A DNA stretch of 64,000 bases from Actinacidiphila oryziradicis (GCF_005047355.1 NZ_SUMC01000025.1:62001-126000); one strand, 5' to 3'. Shown: positions 50,330 through 59,290, numbered from the stretch's first letter. The notes: a model not told the origin generated them from the sequence alone. Made by a program: numbers and translations.

Positions 50330-50366
50330 CCGTCTTCATGCATAGACGACATCTACATACGGAGAC
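50326..50366. promoter_or_regulatory. Candidate IclR operator
   Basis: GTCTCCGT (50326-50333) is the inverse of ACGGAGAC (50359-50366), with 25 bases between. One arm overlaps the -10 box and the other ends just before the ATG at 50368. Confidence 0.5.
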
Positions 50367-50367
50367 A

Positions 50368-50670
50368 ATGGCCTACTCCTCCGCCGTGCACGCCTTCGCC
50401 CCCGAGATCGCCGACGCGTTCTTCGCCGCACTGCGCGACGGCCGGACCGCCCGCACCGAGGAACTGCTGCGCGGCTTCTACCTGCCGCTGGTCGAGCTCC
50501 GTGACCGTGTCCCGGGGTACGCCGTGTCCCTGGTCAAGGCCGCCGCCCGGCTGCGCGGCCGCCCCGTGGGGCCAGTACGGGCCCCGCTGACCGACCCGGG
50601 GCCGGACGACCTGGCCGACCTCGACGCCCTGCTGACCACCGGACTCGACCTCGTGGGAGCCATACGATGA
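50368..50670 (+). pseudogene. kdgD: 5-dehydro-4-deoxyglucarate dehydratase, C-terminal fragment
   Basis: The 100-residue frame begins MAYSSAVHAFAPEIADAFFAALRDG and continues GFYLPLVELRDRVPGYAVSLVKAAARLRGRPVGPVRAPLTD, which is the C-terminal third of KdgD-type dihydrodipicolinate synthase family enzymes of about 310 residues. The Schiff-base lysine and the catalytic tyrosine lie in the missing part, so activity is lost. GGAGAC lies before the ATG and a normal promoter is retained, which suggests an internal deletion between the promoter and codon about 205. Its stop overlaps the glucarate dehydratase start (ATGA), preserving coupling. Confidence 0.8.
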
Positions 50671-51962
50671 CCAACCCCGACCTCACCATCACCGAGGTGC
50701 GGCTCACCCCGATCCTCATTTCCGACCCGCCGCTGCTCAACACCCAGGGCGTGCACCAGCCGTACACTCCCCGGCTCGTCGTCGAGGTCGTCACCGCAGA
50801 CGGCGTCACCGGCATCGGCGAGACCTACGGCGACACCAAGTACCTCGACCTCGCCCACCCGCTCGCCGACGCCCTGCCCGGCCACTCGGTCGCCGACCTG
50901 AACGGCCTGTTCATCCTCGCGGGCCAGGTCTGCGGCGACCCGGCCGGCACCTCGGACTCCGTCGACGTCGGGGGGCTGCGCGGTGTCCAGACCGCTGACA
51001 AGCTGCGGCTGTCGGTCATCTCCGGCTTCGAGGTCGCCTGCCTGGACGCGCTCGGCAAGTCCCTCGGCCTGCCGGTGCACGCACTGCTCGGCGGAAAGGT
51101 CCGCGACAGCGTCGAATACAGCGCCTACCTCTTCTACCGCTGGGCCGAGCACCCGGCAGGCCAGGAGCCCAAGGACGACTGGGGCGCCGCTGTCGACCCC
51201 GCCGGGGTCGTCGAGCAGGCCAGGCGCTTCGCCCGCGACTACGGTTTCACGTCCTTCAAGCTCAAGGGCGGTGTCTTCCCGCCCGACGAGGAGATCGCCG
51301 CCATCAGGGCGCTCGCGGAGGCCTTCCCCGGGCAGCCGCTGCGCCTGGACCCCAACGGTGCCTGGTCCGTCGAGACCTCGCTGTACGTCGCCGAGCAGCT
51401 CGGTGACGCACTGGAGTACCTGGAGGACCCGACCAGCAGTACGGCCCGGATGGCCGAGGTGGCCGCCGGTACGGAAGTCCCGCTCGCCACCAATATGTGC
51501 GTGACGACATTCCCGGAGATCGCGGAAGCCTTCACCAAGGGCGCCGTCCAGGTGGTCCTCTCCGACCACCACTACTGGGGCGGTCTGCGCAACACGCGCG
51601 AGCTCGCTGCGATTTGCCGCACCTTTGGTGTCGGCCTGTCCATGCACTCCAACACCCATCTGGGTATCAGCCTCGCCGCGATGACCCATGTCGCCGCGAC
51701 CGTACCCAACCTCGACTACGCCTGCGACTCCCACTACCCGTGGCAGACGGAGGACATCATCACCATCCCCCACACCTTCACCGACGGCCGGCTCACGGTC
51801 TCCGACGCCCCCGGGCTCGGCATCGAGCTCGACCGCGTGGCCCTGCGGGCCCTCCACCAGCGCTGGCTCGAGGACGACGGCACCATGCGTGACCGCGACG
51901 ACGCCGCCGCCATGCGCAAGGCCGACCCCGACTGGGTCACCCCCGCTGTCCCGCGCTGGTGA
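50667..51962 (+). CDS. gudD: Glucarate dehydratase
   Basis: This 431-residue enolase-superfamily enzyme has the Lys-x-Lys bases K198 and K200 in FTSFKLKGG, metal ligands around RLDPNGAW and EYLEDPT, VLSDHHYWGG, and the His base H327 in SMHSNTHLG. These are the GlucD signature, removing water from D-glucarate to 5-dehydro-4-deoxyglucarate. It is translationally coupled to the truncated dehydratase that would process its product. The pathway is therefore broken here unless another copy exists. It is controlled, by position, by the divergent IclR regulator. Confidence 0.92.
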   Translation: MTNPDLTITEVRLTPILISDPPLLNTQGVHQPYTPRLVVEVVTADGVTGIGETYGDTKYLDLAHPLADALPGHSVADLNGLFILAGQVCGDPAGTSDSVDVGGLRGVQTADKLRLSVISGFEVACLDALGKSLGLPVHALLGGKVRDSVEYSAYLFYRWAEHPAGQEPKDDWGAAVDPAGVVEQARRFARDYGFTSFKLKGGVFPPDEEIAAIRALAEAFPGQPLRLDPNGAWSVETSLYVAEQLGDALEYLEDPTSSTARMAEVAAGTEVPLATNMCVTTFPEIAEAFTKGAVQVVLSDHHYWGGLRNTRELAAICRTFGVGLSMHSNTHLGISLAAMTHVAATVPNLDYACDSHYPWQTEDIITIPHTFTDGRLTVSDAPGLGIELDRVALRALHQRWLEDDGTMRDRDDAAAMRKADPDWVTPAVPRW

Positions 51963-52306
51963 CTCCCCTTGCGGCTGAACCGCCGCCGCTCTCGCGGAGG
52001 TGGTGCTGGCCGTCGGGGTTCCTCAATCGATGGTTGCGGATACAGGCCGCATCCACCGCCCTTCCCCGGCTGCCCAATGGCGGGCAGCCCCAGAACCCGG
52101 AGCCGCCACGTGAACGCATCCCCCGGTCACGTGCAACACCAGTCCCCGTGGTCGAGGCCAGGACCGGCAGCACCACCGGTGGCCTGCTCGGGCTGTCGGC
52201 GGTGTCGGTGGTTGCCGCGACCAGCGTCCTGCTGCTCCACCGGCCGGACCGGGGCGGCGGCCACAGCGCCGCGGTCCCTGCCGCTGCCCGTACCGCCAAG
52301 GCCTGA
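51959..52306 (+). pseudogene. Possible remnant of a transporter C-terminus
   Basis: A frame from GTG 51959 (overlapping the glucarate dehydratase stop as GTGA) to 52306 has a strongly GC3-biased second half from about 52145. It encodes one hydrophobic helix (GGLLGLSAVSVVAATSVLLL) and a basic tail HRPDRGG. The first half looks non-coding. This would fit the last helix of a sugar-acid MFS transporter left by deletion, but no homology can be proven by eye. The rest of the 51963-52330 gap shows nothing else. Confidence 0.35.
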
Positions 52307-52330
52307 CCCGGCCGGGCCTGACCGTGATCG

Positions 52331-53275
52331 TCAGGCCCGGCAGTCCGGGACCTGGCCGCCGTTCATCAACGCCATGTCGCTGAAGACGGCCGCCAGGTCC
52401 AGTGGCGAGCCGTGCGGGAGCCCGTCCAGTTCGGCATAGGCGCGGTGCAGGTTGCCGACCAGGCGTTCCGGCGGGCCCAAGGCGGAGAATTCACCAGGAT
52501 GGGCGCCGAGGGCCGTTTCCAGGGGGGTGCGCCCGGCCGCACGTCCCTGCGCCGCCAGCTCGGCGACGTAGTAGAGATAGCCCTCCATCGTGTCGTACAC
52601 CTCCGGGCCGCAGACCGGTCCGTGGCCGGGCACGATGAATTCGGCGTCCAGCGAGCGCAGCACGCCCAGCGCCCGCAGCGAGCCGCTGAGCGAGCCCATC
52701 GCGATGAAGGGCGCGCCTTCGTTGAAGACCAGGTCCCCGGCGAAGACGACCCGCTGCCCGGGGAGCCAGACGATGGTGTCGCCGGTGGTGTGGGCGGTGC
52801 CGGGGTGGATCAGGTGGATCTGGCTGTCGCCTACCTCCATGACCAGGCGGTCGGCGTACGTGATGGTGGGAGCCGTGACGGGGACGTCCCCGTAGTCGAT
52901 GTCCGGCCAGACGAGGTGCAGCTGGTGCCCGGCGGCGAGCACCTCGTCGCGGCAGGAGGTGTGGGCGATGATCTCGGCGCCGTCGGCGAACACCCGGTTG
53001 CCGTAGGTGTGGTCGCCGTGATGGTGGGTGTTGACGACGACGTCCGGCATGGGCGCGCCGGTGGCCAGGAGCGCGTCGCGGAGCAGCTGGGCCCGGCGCT
53101 CGGTGGCGGCGGTGTCGACGAGCAGCGTGGTGCGGCCGTCGCTGATGAATCCGGCGTTGTTCAGGCACCAGCCGCCGTCCGGCTGAAGATACGCGTGTAC
53201 GCCGGGCACGAGCTCGGTGAGATACGGGAGATACGGCTCGGTTTCCGCCGTACCGGCCGCGGTCGTCGTGCGCAT
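52331..53275 (-). CDS. MBL fold metallo-hydrolase
   Basis: The 314-residue protein has the metallo-beta-lactamase motif THHHGDHTYGN (His-x-His-x-Asp-His), then IHPGTAHTTGDTIVWLPGQRVVFAGDLVF with the further His and Asp ligands, and VPGHGPVCG with the last His. It should bind two metal ions and hydrolyse an ester, lactone or thioester. Its neighbours in sugar-acid metabolism make a lactone or related substrate possible. The start at 53275 (MRTTTAAGTAETEPYLPYLTE) is used. Confidence 0.88.
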   Translation of the reverse strand: MRTTTAAGTAETEPYLPYLTELVPGVHAYLQPDGGWCLNNAGFISDGRTTLLVDTAATERRAQLLRDALLATGAPMPDVVVNTHHHGDHTYGNRVFADGAEIIAHTSCRDEVLAAGHQLHLVWPDIDYGDVPVTAPTITYADRLVMEVGDSQIHLIHPGTAHTTGDTIVWLPGQRVVFAGDLVFNEGAPFIAMGSLSGSLRALGVLRSLDAEFIVPGHGPVCGPEVYDTMEGYLYYVAELAAQGRAAGRTPLETALGAHPGEFSALGPPERLVGNLHRAYAELDGLPHGSPLDLAAVFSDMALMNGGQVPDCRA

Positions 53276-53372
53276 GGGGGTGCCCTTCGCTCTGGGGGCA
53301 CCAGGCTGACAGCCCGGCCCCCCTCAGGGAAGGGCACTCGCCTTCGGCGCGTCGCTACCGTGGGTGCCTGCG

Positions 53373-54779
53373 TTACAGCACCAATGAGAGCAGCAGCACG
53401 AAGCCCAGCGCCACCACCGAGATCACGGTCTCCATCACCGACCACGACTTCAGGGTCTGCGGGACGTCCATCCCGAAGTATTCCTTGACCAGCCAGAACC
53501 CGGCGTCGTTGACATGTGAGAAGAAGAGCGAACCGGCGCCGACCGCCAGGACGAGAAGCGCGGTGTGGGTGGAGGTCATGTTGGCCGCCAGCGGGGCGAC
53601 CAGACCGGCCGCGGAGATCGTCGCGACCGTCGCGGAGCCGGTGGAGACCCGGATCAGGACCGCGATCAGCCAGGCGAGGAGCAGCGGTGAGATGTGCCAG
53701 CCGTCCGACCAGTTGAGGATCATCTGGCCGACACCGGCGTCGATCAGGGTCTGTTTGAAGCCGCCGCCCGCGCCGACGATCAGCAGGATGCCGGCGATCG
53801 GGCCCAGCGACTTCTCCACCGTCGTGGAGATCCGCTCCTTCGGGAAACCAGCTGCCCGGCCGAGCGTGAACATGGCGAGGACGACCGCCGAGAGCAGCGC
53901 GATCAGCGGTGTGCCTATGACGTCGAAGATCCGGAAGACCAGGCTGCTCTTGTTGTTCACCGTGACATCCACCAGCGCCTTGGCCAGCATCAGCACCACC
54001 GGCAGCAGCATCGTGCAGATGGTGGCGGTGAAGCTGGGCCGCCGTTCCAGGTCGTCCGAGGCGCGGGGCGGGGTGAGGTGCTCGGGCGGGGCGACCTTGA
54101 CCCAGCGGTCGGCGACCCGCCCGAAGAGCGGTCCGGCGATGGCCAGCGTCGGCAGCGCGACGAGCACGCCCAGCGCCAGGGTGGTACCGAGATCGGCATG
54201 GATGGAGTCGATCGCGGCGAGCGGCCCGGGGTGCGGCGGGACGAGGCCGTGCATCACGGACAGACCGGCCAGCGCCGGGATGCCGACCCGCATGAGGGAG
54301 TAGTTGCCGCGCCGCGCGACCAGCAGCACCACCGGGATCAGCAGCACGATGCCGACCTCGAAGAAGAGCGGCAGGCCGATCAGCCCGGCGATCAGCGCCA
54401 TCGCCCATGGCAGCCGTCGTTCGCTGGTCCTGGCCAGCACCGTGTCGACGATCTGGTCGGCGCCGCCGGAGTCGGCGAGCAGCTTGCCGAGTATCGCGCC
54501 GAGTGCGATGAGGACACCAACGCCGGCGACAGTTGAGCCCAGGCCGGTCGTGAAGCTTGTGATCGTCTTGGCCAGCGGTGCCCCGGCGACGGCGCCGAGC
54601 ACTCCCGAGCCGATGGTGAGCGCGAGGAAGGCGTGTATCTTCCAGCGGGTGATCAGCAGCACGATGACGGCGATGCCGGCCAGCGCCGCTATGGCGAGCT
54701 GAGCGTCCCCCGCACTGGTGATCGGGGGCGTTGTGGTGGCCGAGGCCGCTGCCAGCAGCTCCACGCTGAGTGCAGACAC
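53373..54779 (-). CDS. gntP: Gluconate permease (GntP family)
   Basis: This 468-residue membrane protein has about 12-14 helices and the GntP-type motifs LIALGAILGKLLADSGGADQIVDTVL, AGLIGLPLFFEVGIVLLIPVV and GLVPPHPGPLAAI. It imports gluconate by proton symport. The gluconokinase gene is 34 bases upstream on the same strand, so they form one operon. The divergent gntR gene should repress them. Confidence 0.92.
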   Translation of the reverse strand: MSALSVELLAAASATTTPPITSAGDAQLAIAALAGIAVIVLLITRWKIHAFLALTIGSGVLGAVAGAPLAKTITSFTTGLGSTVAGVGVLIALGAILGKLLADSGGADQIVDTVLARTSERRLPWAMALIAGLIGLPLFFEVGIVLLIPVVLLVARRGNYSLMRVGIPALAGLSVMHGLVPPHPGPLAAIDSIHADLGTTLALGVLVALPTLAIAGPLFGRVADRWVKVAPPEHLTPPRASDDLERRPSFTATICTMLLPVVLMLAKALVDVTVNNKSSLVFRIFDVIGTPLIALLSAVVLAMFTLGRAAGFPKERISTTVEKSLGPIAGILLIVGAGGGFKQTLIDAGVGQMILNWSDGWHISPLLLAWLIAVLIRVSTGSATVATISAAGLVAPLAANMTSTHTALLVLAVGAGSLFFSHVNDAGFWLVKEYFGMDVPQTLKSWSVMETVISVVALGFVLLLSLVL

Positions 54780-54813
54780 GTTGGTACTCCGTAGGGCAGT
54801 GGGTGTGGTGGGT

Positions 54814-55320
54814 TCAGCGGGGGAGTGCGGCGTACGCGCGCTCGGCGAGCTGCTGCGGGCCGCCGTCGATGGCGACGACAGCTCCGGCCTCGTCCGGTCC
54901 CAGCGGTTCCAGGGCGTCGAACTGTGAGCGCAGCAGGCCCGGTGGCATGAAGTGGCTCATGCGTGCGGTCAGCCGCGCGGCGATCAGTTCCTCGGAGCCG
55001 TCCAGGTGTACGAAGAACAGGGCGGGCGCCGCCGCTCGGAGCCGGTCCCGGTAGCGGCGCCTGAGCGCAGAGCAGCTGACGACCCCGCCCTCACCGTGCC
55101 GGTCCGTGATCCAGTCAGTGATCGCGTCCAGCCAGGGCGCGCGGTCGGTGTCATCCAGCGGGTGACCGGCCGCCATCTTCGCGATGTTCGCCGGCGGATG
55201 GAAATCGTCGGCCTCGGCGTACGGGACGCCGAGCCGTTCGGCGAGCAGCCCCCCGACGGTCGACTTGCCCGAACCGGACACCCCCATCACGACCACCAGG
55301 GGAGCGTGCGGATCTGCCAT
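54814..55320 (-). CDS. gntK: Gluconokinase
   Basis: The 168-residue kinase has the P-loop VVVMGVSGSGKSTVGGLLAERLG, then EADDFHPPANIAKMAAGHPLDDTDRAPWL, which is the gluconate-binding region, and CSALRRRYRDRLR of the lid. It phosphorylates gluconate to 6-phosphogluconate for the pentose phosphate pathway. ATG 55320 is used; an open frame upstream lacks homology. It is the first gene of the gntK-gntP operon. Confidence 0.92.
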   Translation of the reverse strand: MADPHAPLVVVMGVSGSGKSTVGGLLAERLGVPYAEADDFHPPANIAKMAAGHPLDDTDRAPWLDAITDWITDRHGEGGVVSCSALRRRYRDRLRAAAPALFFVHLDGSEELIAARLTARMSHFMPPGLLRSQFDALEPLGPDEAGAVVAIDGGPQQLAERAYAALPR

Positions 55321-55433
55321 GTGCTGGTACCTCCTCGTCCATGCGACGGGACCAATAAACGCCATAGGTAGTACTTATTCAAGAGTTCGAAACCAAAATG
55401 TCACATGAGCTGGTCGCACCATAGGCTGTTGCC
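55321..55433. promoter_or_regulatory. Divergent gluconate promoter region with candidate operator
   Basis: This AT-rich 113-base gap between gntK and gntR holds the dyad AGTACT at 55370-55375 within TAGGTAGTACTTATT. FadR-type regulators often bind such short GT..AC dyads. The same region must contain both promoters. Confidence 0.45.
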
Positions 55434-56150
55434 ATGTCGAACCAGCTGGCGAGGGAAGGAGAGAGCGGCGGACTGCACGCCCGTGTGCTGGCGGAACTCG
55501 GCCCCGCCATCGCCTCCGGCGACCACCCGCCCGGCACCGTCCTCCGCATCGACGAGCTCGAACGGCGCTACGGTGTCTCGCGTACGGTCGTCCGCGAGGC
55601 CGTCCGTGTCCTGGAGGCCATGCACCTCGTCGAGACCCGGCGCCGCGTCGGCATCACCGTGCGCCCCACCGAGGCCTGGAACGTCTTCGACCCCGCCGTC
55701 ATCCGCTGGCGCCTCGCCGGTGCGGACCGGCCGCGTCAGCTCCGCTCCCTCACGATGCTCCGTACCGCCGTCGAGCCGGCCGCGGCCGGGCTCGCCGCGG
55801 TGGCCGCCACGCCCGAGCAGTGCCGCGACCTCACCCTATTGGCGGCGGAAATGGCGGCCGCCGGGCGCGCCTCGGACCTGCGGGCCTACCTGGTGCACGA
55901 CATCGCCTTCCACCGCGTGATACTCCGGGCTTCGGGCAACGAGATGTTCGCCCGCCTCGGCGATGTCGTCGCCGAGGTCCTCACCGGCCGCACCGAGCAC
56001 CACGTCATGTTCAGCACCCCGGACCCCGAGGCCGTCACCCTGCACGTACGCGTCGCCGAAGCGGTCCGCGCACGCGATGTGGGGGCCGCGGAGCGGCTCA
56101 TGCGCGAGATCTGCGTCGGCGCCCTCCGCGAACTGGACATCCTCGCGTAG
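55434..56150 (+). CDS. gntR: FadR/GntR family regulator of gluconate genes
   Basis: The 238-residue protein has an N-terminal GntR winged helix (PPGTVLRIDELERRYGVSRTVVREAVRVLEAMHLVETRRRVGITV) and a FCD/FadR-type helical ligand domain with Asp/His metal residues in VHDIAFHRVILRASGNEMF. It should repress gntK-gntP until gluconate or its phosphate is present. It is divergent from them. Its stop codon lies at the start of a 79-base dispersed repeat. Confidence 0.9.
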   Translation: MSNQLAREGESGGLHARVLAELGPAIASGDHPPGTVLRIDELERRYGVSRTVVREAVRVLEAMHLVETRRRVGITVRPTEAWNVFDPAVIRWRLAGADRPRQLRSLTMLRTAVEPAAAGLAAVAATPEQCRDLTLLAAEMAAAGRASDLRAYLVHDIAFHRVILRASGNEMFARLGDVVAEVLTGRTEHHVMFSTPDPEAVTLHVRVAEAVRARDVGAAERLMREICVGALRELDILA

Positions 56151-56224
56151 CCCTCGCCGGGCTGGCCGGTGCGGTGCCGGGTACCCCCGGCGCGGGTTGC
56201 GTTCCCTCTGCCGGGGGTGCCGCT
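56146..56224 (+). repeat. 79-bp dispersed repeat, second near-identical copy
   Basis: It begins at the gntR stop codon (CG TAG) and is the reverse complement of 47056-47134 with about three changes. TACCCCCGGCGCGGG and TGCCGGGGGTGCC can form hairpins. A short tail TCCTCAAA follows, the beginning of the other repeat block of this family. Confidence 0.8.
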
Positions 56225-56307
56225 CTGTCCTCAAAGGGGTCCCCGTAGTAATCGCCGCGAAAACAACGAATATCGCTGACCTGCAGTGATGCGGCCTGGC
56301 GCGCTGG

Positions 56308-56410
56308 TCAGCCTTCCTGTCCGACGGATTCGGCAGCGGCGCCTTCGCGGTGCTTGCGCAGTTCCCGGTACAGAGTGGAGCGGCTTACCCCGAGTTGGGT
56401 GAGCAATAGT
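56308..56410 (-). pseudogene. Serine recombinase C-terminal fragment
   Basis: Only about 33 codons remain: LLTQLGVSRSTLYRELRKHRE followed by GAAAESVGQEG and a stop. This is the helix-turn-helix that ends small resolvase/invertase proteins. The catalytic domain is missing; the frame upstream (56411-56510) does not match. It marks the left edge of the mobile-element debris. Confidence 0.7.
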
Positions 56411-56562
56411 CCCCGAGTTCCGTGTTCGTCCGTAGCTCCCTGGCACGGCTGAGAGTGCCTGGACCTGGGCCTGTTACCTCGTTCGGGTGACTGCCGGCCG
56501 TTCTGACCCAACCTCGTCCGTAGTGCGCAACCCTCATCCCTGTCGGGATTCCTTCAGCCTGG
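56411..56562. other. Unassigned junction sequence between recombinase remnants
   Basis: About 150 bases between the resolvase fragment and the integrase-like gene have no open frame with homology I can see. They probably derive from a further element or an attachment-site rearrangement. Confidence 0.4.
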
Positions 56563-57453
56563 GTGAAGTCGTGGAGGCGTGGCTTGGCTCTGGCCGTAGT
56601 ACGTGATCTGCGCGAGTACCGGGCGCCGGTGAGGCTCGACGGCGACAGCCGTGCCAAGCCACGGTCCCGCACCTGCCTCTACGTCTACTTCGGCTGCGTT
56701 CGCCCCCTTCTGGAGAACTGGGCGGCGACCCGTGGTCACCTGCGCGAGATCACCGTCACCGACGTCACGGCCGTGCTGTCACCCCTGCGCGGATGGCAGC
56801 GGCGCAACGCGATCGCCGCACTACGCTCACTGTTTCGCTTCGCCAAGAAGCGCGGCCTGATCTTCGCCAACCCCACCACCCGCCTGAAGGCCGAGGACAT
56901 CCAGCGCAACCTGCTGCCGATGACCGACGCCGAGGTCCTCGCCGTCCAGCGGATCGCCGCCACCCCGGCGCAACGGCTGATCGTCGCCCTGGCCGCCGTC
57001 CACGCCGCCCGCGCTACGGCCATCCGACGCCTCACCTTGGACGACCTCGACCTGCCCAACCGCCGGATCACCATCGCCGGACACGCCCAACGGCTTGGCG
57101 AACTGTCTCATCAGACCCTGCTGGCCCGGCTCGCCCAGCGTCGCATCACCTGGCCGAAGACTCCCAACCGGCACGTATTGATCAACGCGAAGACGGCCCT
57201 GGGAACCGGGCCTGTCAGTGCCGAATACCTCAAGCGGCACCTGCTGCACCAGGGCGTCTACCTCGAACGCATCCGCGGCGACCGGGTACTGCACGAAGCA
57301 CTGACCGTCGGCGCCGACCCGTTGCACCTCGCCCTGGTCTTCAACCTGTCCCACACCGCCGCGAGCCGCTACGCGACCATCGCCCAGAACCTGCTCGACG
57401 ACCAGACGGGAGTCTGCCGAGATGCGGTCGGAAGGGAGACCGGGCGCTCTTGA
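56563..57453 (+). CDS. Tyrosine-recombinase-like integrase, probably N-terminally truncated
   Basis: The 296-residue frame includes a core-binding-like region (WAATRGHLREITVTDVTAVLSPLRGWQRRNAIAALRSLFRFAKK) and a catalytic-like domain. The box I arginine is in HAARATAIRRLTLDDLDL, and the C-terminal LSHTAASRYATIAQ carries candidate His and Tyr of box II. The HxxR part is degenerate (RIRGDRVLHEAL). Related Streptomyces integrases are longer, with an N-terminal region of about 150 residues that is absent. The start is GTG 56563, and a stop lies in frame at 56521. It may therefore be a non-functional remnant. Confidence 0.6.
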   Translation: MKSWRRGLALAVVRDLREYRAPVRLDGDSRAKPRSRTCLYVYFGCVRPLLENWAATRGHLREITVTDVTAVLSPLRGWQRRNAIAALRSLFRFAKKRGLIFANPTTRLKAEDIQRNLLPMTDAEVLAVQRIAATPAQRLIVALAAVHAARATAIRRLTLDDLDLPNRRITIAGHAQRLGELSHQTLLARLAQRRITWPKTPNRHVLINAKTALGTGPVSAEYLKRHLLHQGVYLERIRGDRVLHEALTVGADPLHLALVFNLSHTAASRYATIAQNLLDDQTGVCRDAVGRETGRS

Positions 57454-57604
57454 CGGCTGCCCGGAAGGGGATCCCCGACCGAACGATGCTGGCGGAGCAG
57501 ACAGAGCGGACCGGCCCGGCTGCTGTCGAGGAGCTGCTTTTAAACCAGTGGCGTCCCCGTCGACGAGCCTCATAGCTTGTGCGTTCGTGACTGATGATCC
57601 GAAG

Positions 57605-58414
57605 ATGCGCCCGAACCGACACGACCTCGGCCGAGTGTTCAACGAGGTGCCGGAGCTCTACGACCGGGTCCGGCCGGGATACCCCGACGAGCTGTTCGCG
57701 GACCTTGGCTCCATCACCGGCATGGACGGACGGTCGTCGGTGCTGGAGGTGGGCTGCGGTACCGGTCAGGCGACGCGCTCGCTGGCAACGCTCGGATGCT
57801 CAGTGACCGCCATCGAGCCGGGCGCAGAAATGGCCGCACTCGCTCGCCAGCGGATCGCCACCTTCGGCAACGTCGAAGTCGAGACGTCGATGTTTGAGGA
57901 GTGGGACGACCGCGGTCGACGCTTCGATGTTCTCGTGGCTGCGTCGTCGTGGCACTGGGTCGACCCGTCAATTGGCTGGCAGCGAGCGCACGACGTGCTC
58001 TATCCCGCAGGCTGGGTGGCACTGCTCGGCAACGTCGTTGTCCGCCGGCCGGGAGAGCCGGAGGTGTACGCCGAGACCGCCGATCTCCACGAGCGATTCT
58101 GCCCCGGGAACCCCGGCTCGGGTCATCCGCCCCTGGAGGACGACGTGCGCACCACCGACGAGGGTTGGGGACTGGTCGAAGATCCCGGCGGATTGTTCGG
58201 CCCAACGATCGTGCGCTGGTACCCGACCGTTCAGTGGTTCAACGGGGACGGCTTTGCCGATCACCTTCGCTCGTTGTCGCTGTACCGGAGACTCGACCGC
58301 GACGTCCGTGAGCCCCTGCTTGACGCAATCGCCGAGCGCATCCGCACGCGGATGGGCGACCGAGCATCACGCCGTTACCTGAGCGTCCTCCGTGTCGGAC
58401 AGCGCGCCGAGTGA
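57605..58414 (+). CDS. Class I SAM-dependent methyltransferase
   Basis: The 269-residue protein begins MRPNRHDLGRVFNEVPELYDRVRPGYP and carries the SAM motif VLEVGCGTGQATRSLATLG, acidic residue in VTAIEPGAEM and the post-motif VLVAASSWHWVDPSIGWQRAHDVLYPAGWVAL. It methylates an unknown small molecule. Its codon use is a little less GC3-biased than neighbouring genes. It sits between recombinase remnants on both sides, so it was probably acquired as mobile-element cargo. The ATG at 57605 matches the family start. Confidence 0.85.
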   Translation: MRPNRHDLGRVFNEVPELYDRVRPGYPDELFADLGSITGMDGRSSVLEVGCGTGQATRSLATLGCSVTAIEPGAEMAALARQRIATFGNVEVETSMFEEWDDRGRRFDVLVAASSWHWVDPSIGWQRAHDVLYPAGWVALLGNVVVRRPGEPEVYAETADLHERFCPGNPGSGHPPLEDDVRTTDEGWGLVEDPGGLFGPTIVRWYPTVQWFNGDGFADHLRSLSLYRRLDRDVREPLLDAIAERIRTRMGDRASRRYLSVLRVGQRAE

Positions 58415-58607
58415 GCCCAGTGGTGAAGGACCTGCCGATTCAGCGGCAACGGACCCGCCGCACTTTCATGCTTGCGTGCCGAAGACGCCGTGGGTTCCCA
58501 GTGAAAGCACCTCAGTCACGCTGAACTCACGGCCGACGTGCCGTTAACGAGCGGCGAACCAGGTGACAAGCAACCCGCCAGTAGCTTTCGGATCGAAGGC
58601 GCCCTGC

Positions 58608-59290
58608 TCACTCGTCGGTGTCGTCGGCCGCGTCGGCTTCGGCGAGGAGGCGGTAGACGGTGGCGACCGAGGGGTGCTCGCCCTTGTTCTTGCCCGAGGG
58701 GATGACGAGCTTGCCGGCGATCTGCGGGACGGGGACGCCCTGGGCGCGCAGGGCGCGGGCGTAGTCGGCCATGTTGTCGTCGACGACCTTGGGGCGCCCG
58801 CCGTGACGGCCGCGCTCGCGGGCGGACGCCTGGCCTTCCAGGGACTTTTCCCGGATGTACTCGCGCTCGGACTCGGCCATGCCGGCGAAGAACGCGAACA
58901 GGGCGGCGCCGTGACCGGAGGGGTCGTAGACCCCCTGGAGGGGGCCGGTGAGGAGTTCGCGTTCGATGTCGTGGTGCGCAGGTCCTCGGTGATGGCCAGG
59001 AGCTCGGCGGCGCCGCGTCCGAGCCGCTTCATCTCGTGCACCGTGAAGATCACCCGCTGGCGGGGGACGGCTGTCTTGATGGTGCGGGCGAAGTCCATCG
59101 CCTTGACGAACTCCGGCCGGACCTTGATCCGGGTGCTGATCTTCTCCGAGAAGACCGGATCACACCCGGCTTCCTCCAGGGCGTCGAGCTGGCTCTGGAG
59201 TTCTTGCTGGGCGGTACTGCAACGGGCGTAACCCACCCTCGTGGGCTTCGTGGCGGCCTTGGGCACGGCGCCGTCGATGGCCGGGCCCAT
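58608..59290 (-). pseudogene. Serine recombinase (resolvase/invertase), frameshifted
   Basis: The N-terminal part in one frame (VGYARCSTAQQELQSQLDALEEAGCDPVF) has the catalytic serine in ARCST and continues VIFTVHEMKRLGRGAAELLAITEDLR. The expected next segment (HDIERELLTGPLQGVYDP) and the C-terminal MAESEREYIREKSLEGQASARERGRHGGRPKVVDD lie in another frame. One missing base near 58972-58980 explains this. The C-terminal helix-turn-helix is present to the stop at 58608. It is inactive unless the base is a sequencing error. It abuts the dehydratase remnant on the right. Confidence 0.8.

Noticed and set aside
56411..56562. Possible group II intron or IS end
   Set aside because: A few motifs looked suggestive on the minus strand, but there is no domain V-like hairpin, no terminal inverted repeats and no target duplication I could confirm.
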